From IMG/VR virus record IMGVR_UViG_3300025759_000063, positions 1-64,000 of that record: a stretch of 64,000 nt of DNA. The stretch is one strand, 5' to 3'. Numbering within the stretch: the stretch's first letter is position 1; the number at the start of each line of letters is the position of its first letter. The notes beneath the pieces are model-generated. The model searched no databases. It was not told the DNA's origin and worked only from the letters and a program-made list of their open reading frames with translations. A program made the position numbers and the translations under genes. This stretch comes from a virus. Below are positions 53,676-59,956 of the stretch, piece by piece.

Positions 53676-53921
53676 TTAGGAAATCAAATCTTCTAGAATC
53701 TCATCACCATAGCAATCGACAATTTCTTCCTTTAATTGTTGCTCATCATAGTCATTCAGATTCTCCATGATAACATCATAGGCCATAATCATCAGAGTTT
53801 TAGTATCCATATCATCAACAATCATCTGGGCATAATTATCACGGAGATTGGAGAGTTGATCAGGAGTAAGAGGCATGATTTCAGATTTGAGGATTTCGGT
53901 GTAAAGATTAGAGTCAGACAT
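53676..53921 (-). CDS. hypothetical acidic protein, 81 aa
   Basis: Acidic, helical (MSDSNLYTEILKSEIMPLTP ... NDYDEQQLKEEIVDCYGDEILEDLIS). The start overlaps the preceding gene by 8 bp, implying coupling. Its TAA is followed directly by repeat copy R3. No family recognised; the acidic surface could mimic DNA or bind a host protein, but this is speculative. Confidence 0.72.
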   Translation of the reverse strand: MSDSNLYTEILKSEIMPLTPDQLSNLRDNYAQMIVDDMDTKTLMIMAYDVIMENLNDYDEQQLKEEIVDCYGDEILEDLIS

Positions 53922-54105
53922 TGGTCAGATCATTGATAGTGAGGACATGAACATCAGGAACAGATTCATCAAAATGTTCGGACCATTCTTGATACGATGC
54001 AACAGCATCATCAAGACGATTCTCATCTGTCAGTTTCATCACTTGTGCATGAATATCATCAAGAATGAGTGCCAACATCTTGTCTTTTTGATTGTTGTTC
54101 ATCAT
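53914..54105 (-). CDS. hypothetical protein, 63 aa
   Basis: MMNNNQKDKMLALILDDIHA, a helical, mainly acidic protein ending DVHVLTINDLTNV. Two adjacent ATGs (54103-54105 and 54100-54102) could start it. It overlaps the next gene by 8 bp and lies 6 nt after the previous one, so it is part of a four-gene operon. Function unknown. Confidence 0.68.
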   Translation of the reverse strand: MMNNNQKDKMLALILDDIHAQVMKLTDENRLDDAVASYQEWSEHFDESVPDVHVLTINDLTNV

Positions 54106-54111
54106 CAGAAA

Positions 54112-54270
54112 TTAGAGAACTTGAAAGTCAGTGAAAATCTTAAGTTGTGTTGCAGTGAAGATTCTATCATCACTACATTTTGAATACTTTTCGCGTTCTA
54201 GATCAACATAGGTTTCGAGTGCACTTTGTATTGCGCGATACTCATCATTTGACAATTCCAATTTCAGCAT
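54112..54270 (-). CDS. hypothetical protein, 52 aa
   Basis: Start set at ATG 54268-54270, one nucleotide after the stop of the preceding gene; longer frames overlap that gene in another frame. The product MLKLELSNDEYRAIQSALET continues YVDLEREKYSKCSDDR, a helix-rich pattern I recall from cyanophage small early proteins. It is followed 6 nt later by the 63-residue gene. Confidence 0.75.
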   Translation of the reverse strand: MLKLELSNDEYRAIQSALETYVDLEREKYSKCSDDRIFTATQLKIFTDFQVL

Positions 54271-54271
54271 A

Positions 54272-54499
54272 TCAATCAAAACGGGATGAAACATCTTTTC
54301 CTGGGTTTTCATAGAATGAAACAGTCTCTGTAATCTGCGAAACATCATATGTGAATTGAACCATCTTTCCATCCTTCAGAATACGATACTGAGTCAATTC
54401 TTTCCAGAATGGTTGACCATTATCATCCCAACTCTGACGCTTTTCTTTGACAGGAACAATCTCATAATCCTGATTCGTTTTTAATGAGGTGTAAATCAT
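54272..54499 (-). CDS. hypothetical protein, 75 aa
   Basis: A beta-rich, strongly polar protein (MIYTSLKTNQDYEIVPVKEK ... WKELTQYRILKDGKMVQFTYD). ATG 54497-54499 lies 17 nt after repeat copy R4. First gene of a tight four-gene run (75, 52, 63 and 81 residues) ending at repeat R3. No family recognised. Confidence 0.72.
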   Translation of the reverse strand: MIYTSLKTNQDYEIVPVKEKRQSWDDNGQPFWKELTQYRILKDGKMVQFTYDVSQITETVSFYENPGKDVSSRFD

Positions 54500-54514
54500 C
54501 TTTTTCGTTTGAAC

Positions 54515-54547
54515 GTCTCACTACTAGGACACTTTAAGGGGCTCAGT
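54515..54547 (-). repeat. 33-bp intergenic repeat, copy R4
   Basis: The core is identical to the consensus but the outer end reads TCTCACTAC instead of CTTACACTAC. It overlaps the region just after the stop of the 113-residue gene. Confidence 0.92.
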
Positions 54548-54884
54548 AACCCTTACTCATCATGGAAAGTGCAGCATCCTGAGTGGTGCTATCTTGTGGC
54601 AGTTGTACTTTGCGAGCACAATCAATTGCATCAGCAAAGTTATCGAAACTACCGAAGTTCTTTTGATTGCCAACCCAGCAACCTTTGTACTCATAGATCA
54701 TTGCTTCGACAGAGAATACATCGACTTTGGTATCACGATTCACACCGTGCTTAATATAAACTTTTCCATCATTTCGAGTGTACTTATCAAAGGTGTTAGA
54801 CTTGAAAGTACGGGAGAAATCAGTCACAAACTCAGAGGTGAGATCAGTATTCTGAGCGAAGAGATTAGCAAAGTGAATTGTCAT
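54543..54884 (-). CDS. hypothetical protein, 113 aa
   Basis: MTIHFANLFAQNTDLTSEFV, a central KVYIKHGVNRDTKVDVFSVEAMIYEYKGCWVGNQKNFGSFDNFADAID and an Ala/Ser-rich end. A predicted alpha/beta fold without catalytic residues. It lies between repeats R5 (20 nt upstream) and R4. No family recognised. Confidence 0.72.
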   Translation of the reverse strand: MTIHFANLFAQNTDLTSEFVTDFSRTFKSNTFDKYTRNDGKVYIKHGVNRDTKVDVFSVEAMIYEYKGCWVGNQKNFGSFDNFADAIDCARKVQLPQDSTTQDAALSMMSKGY

Positions 54885-54903
54885 TTTTGAATTTCGTTTG
54901 AAC

Positions 54904-54936
54904 CTTACACTACTGGTACACTTTAAGTGGCTCAGT
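54904..54936 (-). repeat. 33-bp intergenic repeat, copy R5
   Basis: Variant GGTACACTTTAAGTGGCTCAGT. Five nucleotides after the stop of the 80-residue gene and 20 nt before the next ATG. Confidence 0.95.
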
Positions 54937-54941
54937 AGACA

Positions 54942-55184
54942 TTAGAGAGTGAACGTTTGCTCTACAATCACATCAAAATCTTCCGTCATTTTGACATAAT
55001 TCCACTCACCAATATCCTCTCCTTCTTGATAACAATGAATCAGATCATTTGCATCAGTCTTGACATAACAACCATCATCAAAGTTATCCTCATCGAGAAC
55101 ATAACCAGATGCAATCAGTGCTTCAGTAAAAGTCATTTTGTTGTGAAGATAAGTCTTAATCAGTGACATTTTTTCGTTATTCAT
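54942..55184 (-). CDS. hypothetical protein, 80 aa
   Basis: MNNEKMSLIKTYLHNKMTFT ... SGYVLDEDNFDDGCYVKTDANDLIHCYQEGEDIGEWNYVKM. Its ATG overlaps the TGA of the preceding gene (ATGA), favouring this start; a second ATG (55167-55169) is possible. Small alpha/beta protein of unknown function, followed by repeat R5. Confidence 0.7.
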   Translation of the reverse strand: MNNEKMSLIKTYLHNKMTFTEALIASGYVLDEDNFDDGCYVKTDANDLIHCYQEGEDIGEWNYVKMTEDFDVIVEQTFTL

Positions 55185-55528
55185 CGGAGATAAAGAAACC
55201 CACCGTATTGATCACAAATAGTGGGATTCTCAGTGAGTTGCTCAACATAGAATCGAATACCCTTTGCAGGTGCTTTTACACTGGCAGGTTTGTAACATGC
55301 ACCAGTGTTATTCTCCACAAACATATATGCAGAGCGTCCATGTTTACGTTCACCACCAGAGACCAAATAAGTCATCAGTTTGATGTACTTACGACCGAAA
55401 TCTGCTTCGACTTGGTAATAAGTATCATGACCAGATTCGATGGCATTAACTTTCCATTGGTCATTCAATTGCTCAATCAGAGTATCAACAAGGAACTCAG
55501 ATTTGGTTTGATTCAGAATAGCAGACAT
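55181..55528 (-). CDS. hypothetical protein, 115 aa
   Basis: Start set at ATG 55526-55528 (MSAILNQTKSEFLVDTLIEQ); the longer frame overlaps the neighbour. The rest includes FGRKYIKLMTYLVSGGERKHGRSAYMFVENNTGACYKPAS, a basic, strand-rich region. A minus-strand TATAAT lies just upstream without a convincing -35. Coupled to the 80-residue gene. Function unknown. Confidence 0.72.
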   Translation of the reverse strand: MSAILNQTKSEFLVDTLIEQLNDQWKVNAIESGHDTYYQVEADFGRKYIKLMTYLVSGGERKHGRSAYMFVENNTGACYKPASVKAPAKGIRFYVEQLTENPTICDQYGGFLYLR

Positions 55529-55565
55529 TTTCTTTTGATTATAATTTAAGTGTTGAATTGTGCAA

Positions 55566-55817
55566 TCAGCAGGCACAGGTAAGTGCAGAATTGAACAGTT
55601 GCGGTTCGGTGTGCATATCAGTCACAATGTAACCATAACCCTCAACACGGGAATCTACCTCATACTGGAAATCTTTCTTGGTAATGTAGCGAATAGATTG
55701 CTTGCAGTTAGAGAAAGTCAGAATCTTGAGAATATGACGATTGGAGATAGTTCCATCCGCATACTTTACGGGATAGAAATCAACAATCATGTTAGCATCT
55801 TTGGAAGTGAGTTGCAT
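55566..55817 (-). CDS. hypothetical protein, 83 aa
   Basis: MQLTSKDANMIVDFYPVKYA, with DGTISNRHILKILTFSNCKQSIRYITKKDF in the centre. AAGGAG 5-6 nt before the ATG is one of the best SD sites in this region. It starts 22 nt after repeat copy R6. No family recognised. Confidence 0.72.
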   Translation of the reverse strand: MQLTSKDANMIVDFYPVKYADGTISNRHILKILTFSNCKQSIRYITKKDFQYEVDSRVEGYGYIVTDMHTEPQLFNSALTCAC

Positions 55818-55838
55818 TTTTCTCCTTTGGGTTTCTGT

Positions 55839-55871
55839 CTTACACTACTGGAACACTTTAAGGGGCTCAGT
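55839..55871 (-). repeat. 33-bp intergenic repeat, copy R6
   Basis: Consensus copy, five nucleotides after the stop of the 47-codon gene. The only copy followed by a strong SD before the ATG. Confidence 0.95.
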
Positions 55872-55876
55872 GAGCA

Positions 55877-56020
55877 CTACTTGAAAACTGCTGTGCATCC
55901 TACAATCTTTGCCTTAGGATTACGTGCTAATGCAGTCTCACGCGCATCCTGATAGTTTACAGCTTCCACAATCTCTGAGAATACCTTACCTGCAACATAC
56001 AAATCAACTTTAACTCTCAT
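55877..56020 (-). CDS. small conserved protein, 47 aa
   Basis: ATG 56018-56020, TAG 55877-55879. MRVKVDLYVAGKVFSEIVEA continues VNYQDARETALARNPKAKIVG, a compact beta-alpha-beta unit I recall from cyanophage genomes. It follows the 65-residue gene after 9 nt. Role unknown. Confidence 0.75.
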   Translation of the reverse strand: MRVKVDLYVAGKVFSEIVEAVNYQDARETALARNPKAKIVGCTAVFK

Positions 56021-56029
56021 GTGCTTAAA

Positions 56030-56227
56030 TTATAGAGTTTGCCATGATTGTGCTTCCTTGACATCAGAATCATAATACTTCTGCATTATGCTGTCAATGA
56101 TAGGATACCACTCTTCATTAGAACTTGGATACCCACATTCTCTTGCTTCACGAAGAAACCTTAAAATGCAAGTTTCCTCATTAGGAGTAAGGTCAACGCG
56201 GTTCAAACTGTAAGTCCAGATGTTCAT
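56030..56227 (-). CDS. hypothetical protein, 65 aa
   Basis: MNIWTYSLNRVDLTPNEETC, helical, ending YYDSDVKEAQSWQTL. Start 3 nt after the upstream stop. Part of a tight operon of genes of 63, 38, 53, 65 and 47 residues between repeats R7 and R6. Function unknown. Confidence 0.68.
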   Translation of the reverse strand: MNIWTYSLNRVDLTPNEETCILRFLREARECGYPSSNEEWYPIIDSIMQKYYDSDVKEAQSWQTL

Positions 56228-56230
56228 GAT

Positions 56231-56392
56231 TTAGACAGAAGGAGTAACAGAAACTTCTTTAATGTTTAGTCCACAGAGTTGATTGTAGACACGATTATTG
56301 ATAAGGTCACAAGCACGTTTTGCACTCGATTTCTCATACCAAACGGTCACACATCCGTCGTTGGTCTCAACTCGAACTCGATAGTTTTTCAT
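56231..56392 (-). CDS. hypothetical protein, 53 aa
   Basis: Start at ATG 56390-56392 (MKNYRVRVETNDGCVTVWYE), which overlaps the TGA of the 38-codon gene (ATGA). The upstream part of the open frame overlaps that gene out of frame and is not used. The protein looks like a small beta-alpha-beta domain with a basic helix (SSAKRACDLINNRVYNQL). Function unknown. Confidence 0.7.
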   Translation of the reverse strand: MKNYRVRVETNDGCVTVWYEKSSAKRACDLINNRVYNQLCGLNIKEVSVTPSV

Positions 56393-56505
56393 ACTTTTGG
56401 AATTGAATGTGCTTTGTTGATGATTGTAACCCATTCGGTTGGGGGTGATAGTTTGTTGGAAACTTTCACCCACCGACCCTTAAACTTAACGATTGTGTAT
56501 TTCAT
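56389..56505 (-). CDS. very small protein, 38 aa
   Basis: ATG 56503-56505, three nucleotides after the stop of the 63-residue gene, and a TGA overlapping the next ATG. MKYTIVKFKGRWVKVSNKLS continues PPTEWVTIINKAHS, a basic strand-rich peptide. The start/stop junctions on both sides support translation, but no family is known. Confidence 0.6.
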   Translation of the reverse strand: MKYTIVKFKGRWVKVSNKLSPPTEWVTIINKAHSIPKV

Positions 56506-56508
56506 AAA

Positions 56509-56700
56509 TCACCACTCAGTTTGATGTGAACGATAATTCATCAGATAAGTTAGACAATCGTCTGCCTTTTTGAGTTCCTTTTCTTTCTGATACCTATCAG
56601 AGTGATATACACTCAAGCGGTCAACTTCTTTGAGAAGATTGAGTCGAAAGAAAGTGAACTCATCATCAGCAAAAAGTGTGCGGGGGTCTTGTGCTTTCAT
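56509..56700 (-). CDS. hypothetical protein, 63 aa
   Basis: MKAQDPRTLFADDEFTFFRL, then a charged helix (EVDRLSVYHSDRYQKEKELKKADDCLTYLMNYRS), which might form a coiled coil. It starts 15 nt after repeat R7. First gene of the operon running to R6. Function unknown. Confidence 0.7.
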   Translation of the reverse strand: MKAQDPRTLFADDEFTFFRLNLLKEVDRLSVYHSDRYQKEKELKKADDCLTYLMNYRSHQTEW

Positions 56701-56714
56701 GTTTGAGTATGCTT

Positions 56715-56747
56715 CTTACACTACTGGGACACTTTAAGGGGCTCAGT
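56715..56747 (-). repeat. 33-bp intergenic repeat, copy R7
   Basis: Consensus copy, five nucleotides after the TGA of the 56-codon gene and 15 nt before the next ATG. Confidence 0.95.
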
Positions 56748-56752
56748 AACTA

Positions 56753-56923
56753 TCAGGCAACTGCATCCTCATCACTCACAAGAGAAAGATCTGGCAGGTT
56801 ATTTACACGCGACTTCATACGGTTGTGCTTAGAAATTGTCCATCCGTTAGCATCAGCATCGTGCAGAACTCCATCTAGTTGACGACGCTCAGATTCGGTG
56901 TGAAAATGCCTTTCTTGGTTCAT
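56753..56923 (-). CDS. hypothetical protein, 56 aa
   Basis: Start at ATG 56921-56923: the longer frame begins upstream of the predicted transcript start of the promoter at 56951-56979. MNQERHFHTESERRQLDGVL continues HDADANGWTISKHNRMKS, a helix-turn-helix-sized basic protein that could bind DNA (inference). It is followed by repeat R7. Confidence 0.68.
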   Translation of the reverse strand: MNQERHFHTESERRQLDGVLHDADANGWTISKHNRMKSRVNNLPDLSLVSDEDAVA

Positions 56924-56950
56924 GATTTCAAATCTCAAGAGAACATAAAG

Positions 56951-56979
56951 ATTGTACCAGATTTTATTCACTCTGGCAA
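56951..56979 (-). promoter_or_regulatory. sigma70-type promoter
   Basis: TTGCCA (56974-56979), 17-bp spacer, TACAAT (56951-56956), 5/6 matches to each consensus box. It lies 27 nt before the 56-codon gene and inside the gap before the secreted-protein stop. Confidence 0.75.
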
Positions 56980-56988
56980 TGGTAGCTT

Positions 56989-57246
56989 TTACCTACCGCA
57001 AGGCACCTCTTCGTACCACGTTCTGACATAACCAGGACGCCATCTGTTGCCAGGAACATATTCTTCTCTGCGAATACGTTTGATACAATATCTGTGATAG
57101 AAGTGGTCTCTGTAATTATCACGCTTTCTTTCATGGCGATGATCACTATCCTCATGAACAAATGGCTCCCAGAACTGTTGCCAGGTGATAGCATTTGCAG
57201 GGATGGGAGAGAGTGCTAAGAGCACAGCAGTTAGTAACAGTTTCAT
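56989..57246 (-). CDS. small exported protein with signal peptide, 85 aa
   Basis: Start at ATG 57244-57246. MKLLLTAVLLALSPIPANA is a typical cleavable signal peptide. The mature part is about 66 residues, rich in His, Arg, Tyr and Trp (ITWQQFWEPFVHEDSDHRHE ... RRWRPGYVRTWYEEVPCGR), with Cys near the end. It should reach the periplasm of the host and could be a metal-binding, cell-wall or superinfection-exclusion factor, none of which is proven. It follows the nucleotidyltransferase gene. Confidence 0.75.
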   Translation of the reverse strand: MKLLLTAVLLALSPIPANAITWQQFWEPFVHEDSDHRHERKRDNYRDHFYHRYCIKRIRREEYVPGNRWRPGYVRTWYEEVPCGR

Positions 57247-57268
57247 GGTTAAAATAGACTCCATTTAT

Positions 57269-58171
57269 TTAACTCCAAACCTTTTCCATGTTGAAGTTTG
57301 CATAACTAAACTCTTCACGGTCAACAACCTTGAAAGTCCCATAATTGTTAGAGATAACATAACCTTCATGGCAAACAAACGTATTACCAATCATACAAGC
57401 AATGTCATCGGTTTCTTTAATGAACAAGAACAAATCATCCTTCATAGATGCAACCAACTTCCAAAGCCGTAGCAGGTTGATGTCACATTCACATTTTTCT
57501 GCAATTTCATCCTCAACAATGGGTTGACCCTCACGGATGCAGGCATTGATTGCTTTTTTGATTTGTGTTGCCTTGCGAGCACTTACAAAATCACATAGAG
57601 TGGACATTTGACGGGCAAATGCTGCAACATCTGCCAAATCTTCACGGTATGGGTTTAACTCAACCTCGGGTTGAATAAACAGACAATTTTGGGTGCTGGG
57701 AAGGTCAAGAACCAAAGGATAAGCATCAACCTCACGCAAATCATTCCCACCACTATAAACAGTGTGTGGGGCTACAATTATATCTTGAGAGATAAACTCT
57801 GGGAAGACATATGTCAAAGTGTTGGGGCGATAGGTATCAGAACCACCGACACCAATCCAATCACCTTGGACAATAGTTTTGGTGCGAGGAAGATACTTAA
57901 AGCAAAGATGCAGAATATCTGCAACTCTACCCTCATAGAACTTATCAATCTCCCGATGAGAATGTGCAATCTTGATTTTTACTTTGTTAAAGGCACTTTT
58001 TGTAGCCACAAACCATTTCCCATTTGCAGGATTTGTTCCCCAAACCAAGCTAGGACTCCCATCAATTTTTGTGCTGATGATAGAATCAGGGTCCGAGAAC
58101 CAATCAAGAACCGAAAGGTCACCCGTTAGGATAGAATCTTCTACGTGTTCAAGGTGGATATTTTGTGCCAT
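57269..58171 (-). CDS. nucleotidyltransferase-superfamily protein (DNA/RNA ligase or capping fold)
   Basis: 300 residues from ATG 58169-58171 (the open frame begins one codon earlier at TTG). Motif I is STKIDGSPSLVWG with K35, D37, G38 (KxDG). A candidate motif III is QGDWIG near 106. Motif IV is HEGYVI near 268-273 and motif V TFKVVD near 280. Motif spacing fits covalent nucleotidyltransferases that form a lysyl-AMP or -GMP. The middle is not obviously a known ligase. Related proteins occur in cyanophages as uncharacterised. Its start lies 13 nt after repeat R8. Confidence 0.72.
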   Translation of the reverse strand: MAQNIHLEHVEDSILTGDLSVLDWFSDPDSIISTKIDGSPSLVWGTNPANGKWFVATKSAFNKVKIKIAHSHREIDKFYEGRVADILHLCFKYLPRTKTIVQGDWIGVGGSDTYRPNTLTYVFPEFISQDIIVAPHTVYSGGNDLREVDAYPLVLDLPSTQNCLFIQPEVELNPYREDLADVAAFARQMSTLCDFVSARKATQIKKAINACIREGQPIVEDEIAEKCECDINLLRLWKLVASMKDDLFLFIKETDDIACMIGNTFVCHEGYVISNNYGTFKVVDREEFSYANFNMEKVWS

Positions 58172-58183
58172 CAATTTACCATC

Positions 58184-58216
58184 GCTACACTACTAGGACA
58201 CTTTAAGGGGCTCAGA
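58184..58216 (-). repeat. 33-bp intergenic repeat, copy R8
   Basis: Copy whose TGAGCC contains the stop codon (TGA 58212-58214) of the upstream gene. The next ATG is 13 nt away. Confidence 0.95.
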
Positions 58217-58679
58217 TAGAAACAATCTCTTTAATGTAATAGGTGGAAGAATTGTAGCATTCATATTGCTTTTCTTTCTTATACTTTGTCCGATGAACTA
58301 TTGCTTTAATATTACTATATGTGTGACCCTTATTGCGTGCCCAAGTTGATAACTGCTTTACAATTTCTTCTGTCCCATCTCTAAAAATTATCTTATAAGT
58401 CTTTGCGTTAGGATTATTTTCTTTTAGTTGTTTTAGGTTTGCCTTTTTACCCTCTTCACTATGAACATTCACCCGTCCTCTATACCAACCATCTGGGATT
58501 TCATCACATTTGACCATCTTATTATCTGTTCCATTTGTTATCCAAATCTTACCTTTATTTGGAGGTGGTATATTCATTTCTTGTGGTGACAATAGCTCAT
58601 AATCATCTTCCATCAAGATGAAATCTTTTCCAGATACGTTGAAACATTCGTTCAACGATTGAACGCTTACTTTATTCAT
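58212..58679 (-). CDS. homing-endonuclease-associated protein (no nuclease domain seen)
   Basis: 155 residues. KGKIWITNGTDNKMVKCDEI-PDGWYRGR is the short DNA-binding-type segment that accompanies GIY-YIG and HNH homing endonucleases (the WINNG...IPEGWxxGR motif). The C-terminal YKIIFRDGTEEIVKQLSTWARNKGHTYSNIK is like the small C-terminal repeats of such enzymes. No GIY-YIG, LAGLIDADG or HNH motif is visible, so it may be a cut-down or regulatory version. It has its own late promoter within an inverted repeat, unlike its neighbours. No obvious tract of interrupted gene is seen. Confidence 0.65.
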   Translation of the reverse strand: MNKVSVQSLNECFNVSGKDFILMEDDYELLSPQEMNIPPPNKGKIWITNGTDNKMVKCDEIPDGWYRGRVNVHSEEGKKANLKQLKENNPNAKTYKIIFRDGTEEIVKQLSTWARNKGHTYSNIKAIVHRTKYKKEKQYECYNSSTYYIKEIVSI

Positions 58680-58701
58680 TCTGCTTTATGTGTCGCAGTA
58701 T

Positions 58702-58709
58702 TATTTATA
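58702..58709 (-). promoter_or_regulatory. late promoter (TATAAATA) for the homing-associated gene
   Basis: A perfect minus-strand TATAAATA 23 nt before the ATG and inside the loop of the inverted repeat. Confidence 0.82.
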
Positions 58710-58710
58710 C

Positions 58711-58734
58711 AAGAAAAGGGGCATTTCTGCCCCC
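58711..58734 (-). terminator. terminator after the CAAD gene
   Basis: A 6-bp stem (58718-58723 with 58728-58733) with a 4-nt loop, followed on the minus strand by TTTTCTT. It separates two late-promoter-like boxes. Confidence 0.82.
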
Positions 58735-58769
58735 ATTCTCTTTGCTTAGTTGCGACACATAAGCATCAT

Positions 58770-58777
58770 TATTTATA
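58770..58777 (-). promoter_or_regulatory. second late-promoter-like box (TATAAATA)
   Basis: A perfect minus-strand TATAAATA abuts the CAAD stop codon. The sequence after it (TAATGATGC) parallels that after the 58702-58709 box. A transcript from here would meet the terminator at 58711-58734. Confidence 0.55.
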
Positions 58778-59071
58778 TCACTCAACAATGTCGTTGTAAG
58801 TATTTTGAACTTTACCAACAAACTCTTGACGCTGTTCGGGAGTCAGAAGATTGTTGCGAACAAAATTAATCAAAGTGAAAAGTCCAACAAGTTGCATTAT
58901 ACCATTGAACACAGGAATTGCATCCACAACCATCACAACCTCATGAATTATCAGTTGTGCAACAATTACAACAAAGAGAATAGTTGCGGAGATTCCAACT
59001 TTTTTGAGAACATCGTTGGTAACATTCTCATTGACGAAGGTCTTGATTTGTGCGATTTTGTCGTTCATCAT
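58778..59071 (-). CDS. CAAD-domain-like membrane protein
   Basis: 97 residues. Two hydrophobic helices (VGISATILFVVIVAQLIIHEVV and IPVFNGIMQLVGLFTLINFV) are followed by the CAAD-type ending NNLLTPEQRQEFVGKVQNTY. The CAAD domain is known from cyanobacterial aminoacyl-tRNA synthetases and thylakoid proteins. A phage copy is probably host-derived and could alter thylakoid organisation (inference). Two adjacent ATGs exist (59069-59071, 59066-59068). It follows repeat R9 by 39 nt and a hairpin. Confidence 0.75.
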   Translation of the reverse strand: MMNDKIAQIKTFVNENVTNDVLKKVGISATILFVVIVAQLIIHEVVMVVDAIPVFNGIMQLVGLFTLINFVRNNLLTPEQRQEFVGKVQNTYNDIVE

Positions 59072-59109
59072 TTCAAAAGTTTAATAGTTTTTGTGGGAGC
59101 AGTGTGCTC

Positions 59110-59142
59110 CTCACACTACTGGAACACTTTAAGGGGCTCAGT
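59110..59142 (-). repeat. 33-bp intergenic repeat, copy R9
   Basis: Consensus copy overlapping the last codons and stop of dam. A perfect 6-bp hairpin lies between it and the CAAD start. Confidence 0.95.
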
Positions 59143-59956
59143 AGACAGCAATCAATTCATTTGCTTTCTTTCTACTTCCACCATTTGCTGCAATAGTTCT
59201 AGACACTTGAATTGGATAGATTGTGGCATTTTTGTATAGTTCTCTGGTGATGGAAACGTCATTATTAGATACAATCACTTTAATACCCTTTGCAGCAAGA
59301 GATTCTGCAAGTTGTGCTAGTTTAACCTGCTGGTCTGATGTAAACCCATCAGTCGCATAGCTTGTGAAGTTTGATGTATCAGATGCAGGAACATATGGTG
59401 GGTCAAAATAGACAACATCACCTGCTTCCAAATCTTCATAAAGAGATAAATCTTCAAATGAAAGTGATGTGAACCGCACCAATTGTTTGGTGAGGAAATA
59501 CATCCTAAATTTCATCATCTCTTCAGATGGACAAGTTGGTTTTTCATATTTACCAAAAGGAACATTAAATCCACCATTTTTATTGTATCTTGACAGTCCA
59601 TTAAAGCAGTGGCGATTCAAATAGATGAATAGTCTTGCCCTTTCTTTAGAATCTGTTGATTGATTGAAGTGTTCTCTCAAATCAAGATATGACTCTTTAG
59701 TATTATTCTCTGGAATGAACAGTTCTTTACAATACTGAATAAAACTATCCTCATTTGGATCTAACAAATTCTGATAAATTGCCACCAAATCTTTATTCAC
59801 ATCATTGAGAATATACTGCTCTGCTGATGTGTTCAGTGCAACAGCAAGGCTCCCACCAAAGGGTTCACAATAACGCTTTGGACTACCAATATGGGGAGTA
59901 AGATGGGGAAGGACTCTATATTTGTTTCCTGCCCACTTTAGAAAGGGTTTATGCAT
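59138..59956 (-). CDS. dam: Dam-type DNA adenine N6-methyltransferase
   Basis: 272 residues. The AdoMet motif FLKWAGNK at 5-12 (FxGxG-type variant), the catalytic DPPY in VVYFDPPYVPASDTSNF (near 185), and intervening NRHCFNGLSRYNKNGGFNVPFGKY, a T4 Dam-type segment, are present. Target is expected to be GATC. The ATG overlaps the end of the upstream 467-residue gene by 8 bp, so the two are translated together from the promoter at 61420-61448. It lies one gene from a MutH/Sau3AI-like GATC nuclease. Confidence 0.95.
   Translation of the reverse strand: MHKPFLKWAGNKYRVLPHLTPHIGSPKRYCEPFGGSLAVALNTSAEQYILNDVNKDLVAIYQNLLDPNEDSFIQYCKELFIPENNTKESYLDLREHFNQSTDSKERARLFIYLNRHCFNGLSRYNKNGGFNVPFGKYEKPTCPSEEMMKFRMYFLTKQLVRFTSLSFEDLSLYEDLEAGDVVYFDPPYVPASDTSNFTSYATDGFTSDQQVKLAQLAESLAAKGIKVIVSNNDVSITRELYKNATIYPIQVSRTIAANGGSRKKANELIAVY

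Larger units (their letters stand above)
58683..58764. repeat. inverted repeat flanking terminator and late promoter
   Basis: Arms 58683-58697 and 58751-58764 share a 10-bp perfect core (ATGTGTCGCA/TGCGACACAT) plus GCTT/AAGC. The left arm lies 4 nt before the start codon of the 155-residue gene. Confidence 0.85.

Noticed and set aside
56964-57194. 76-residue frame overlapping the secreted-protein gene
   Set aside because: It shares nearly all its DNA with a frame that has a clear signal peptide and lacks any supporting feature of its own.
57671-58129. 152-residue plus-strand frame
   Set aside because: It lies antisense to the nucleotidyltransferase gene, whose motifs are intact, and has no SD or promoter.
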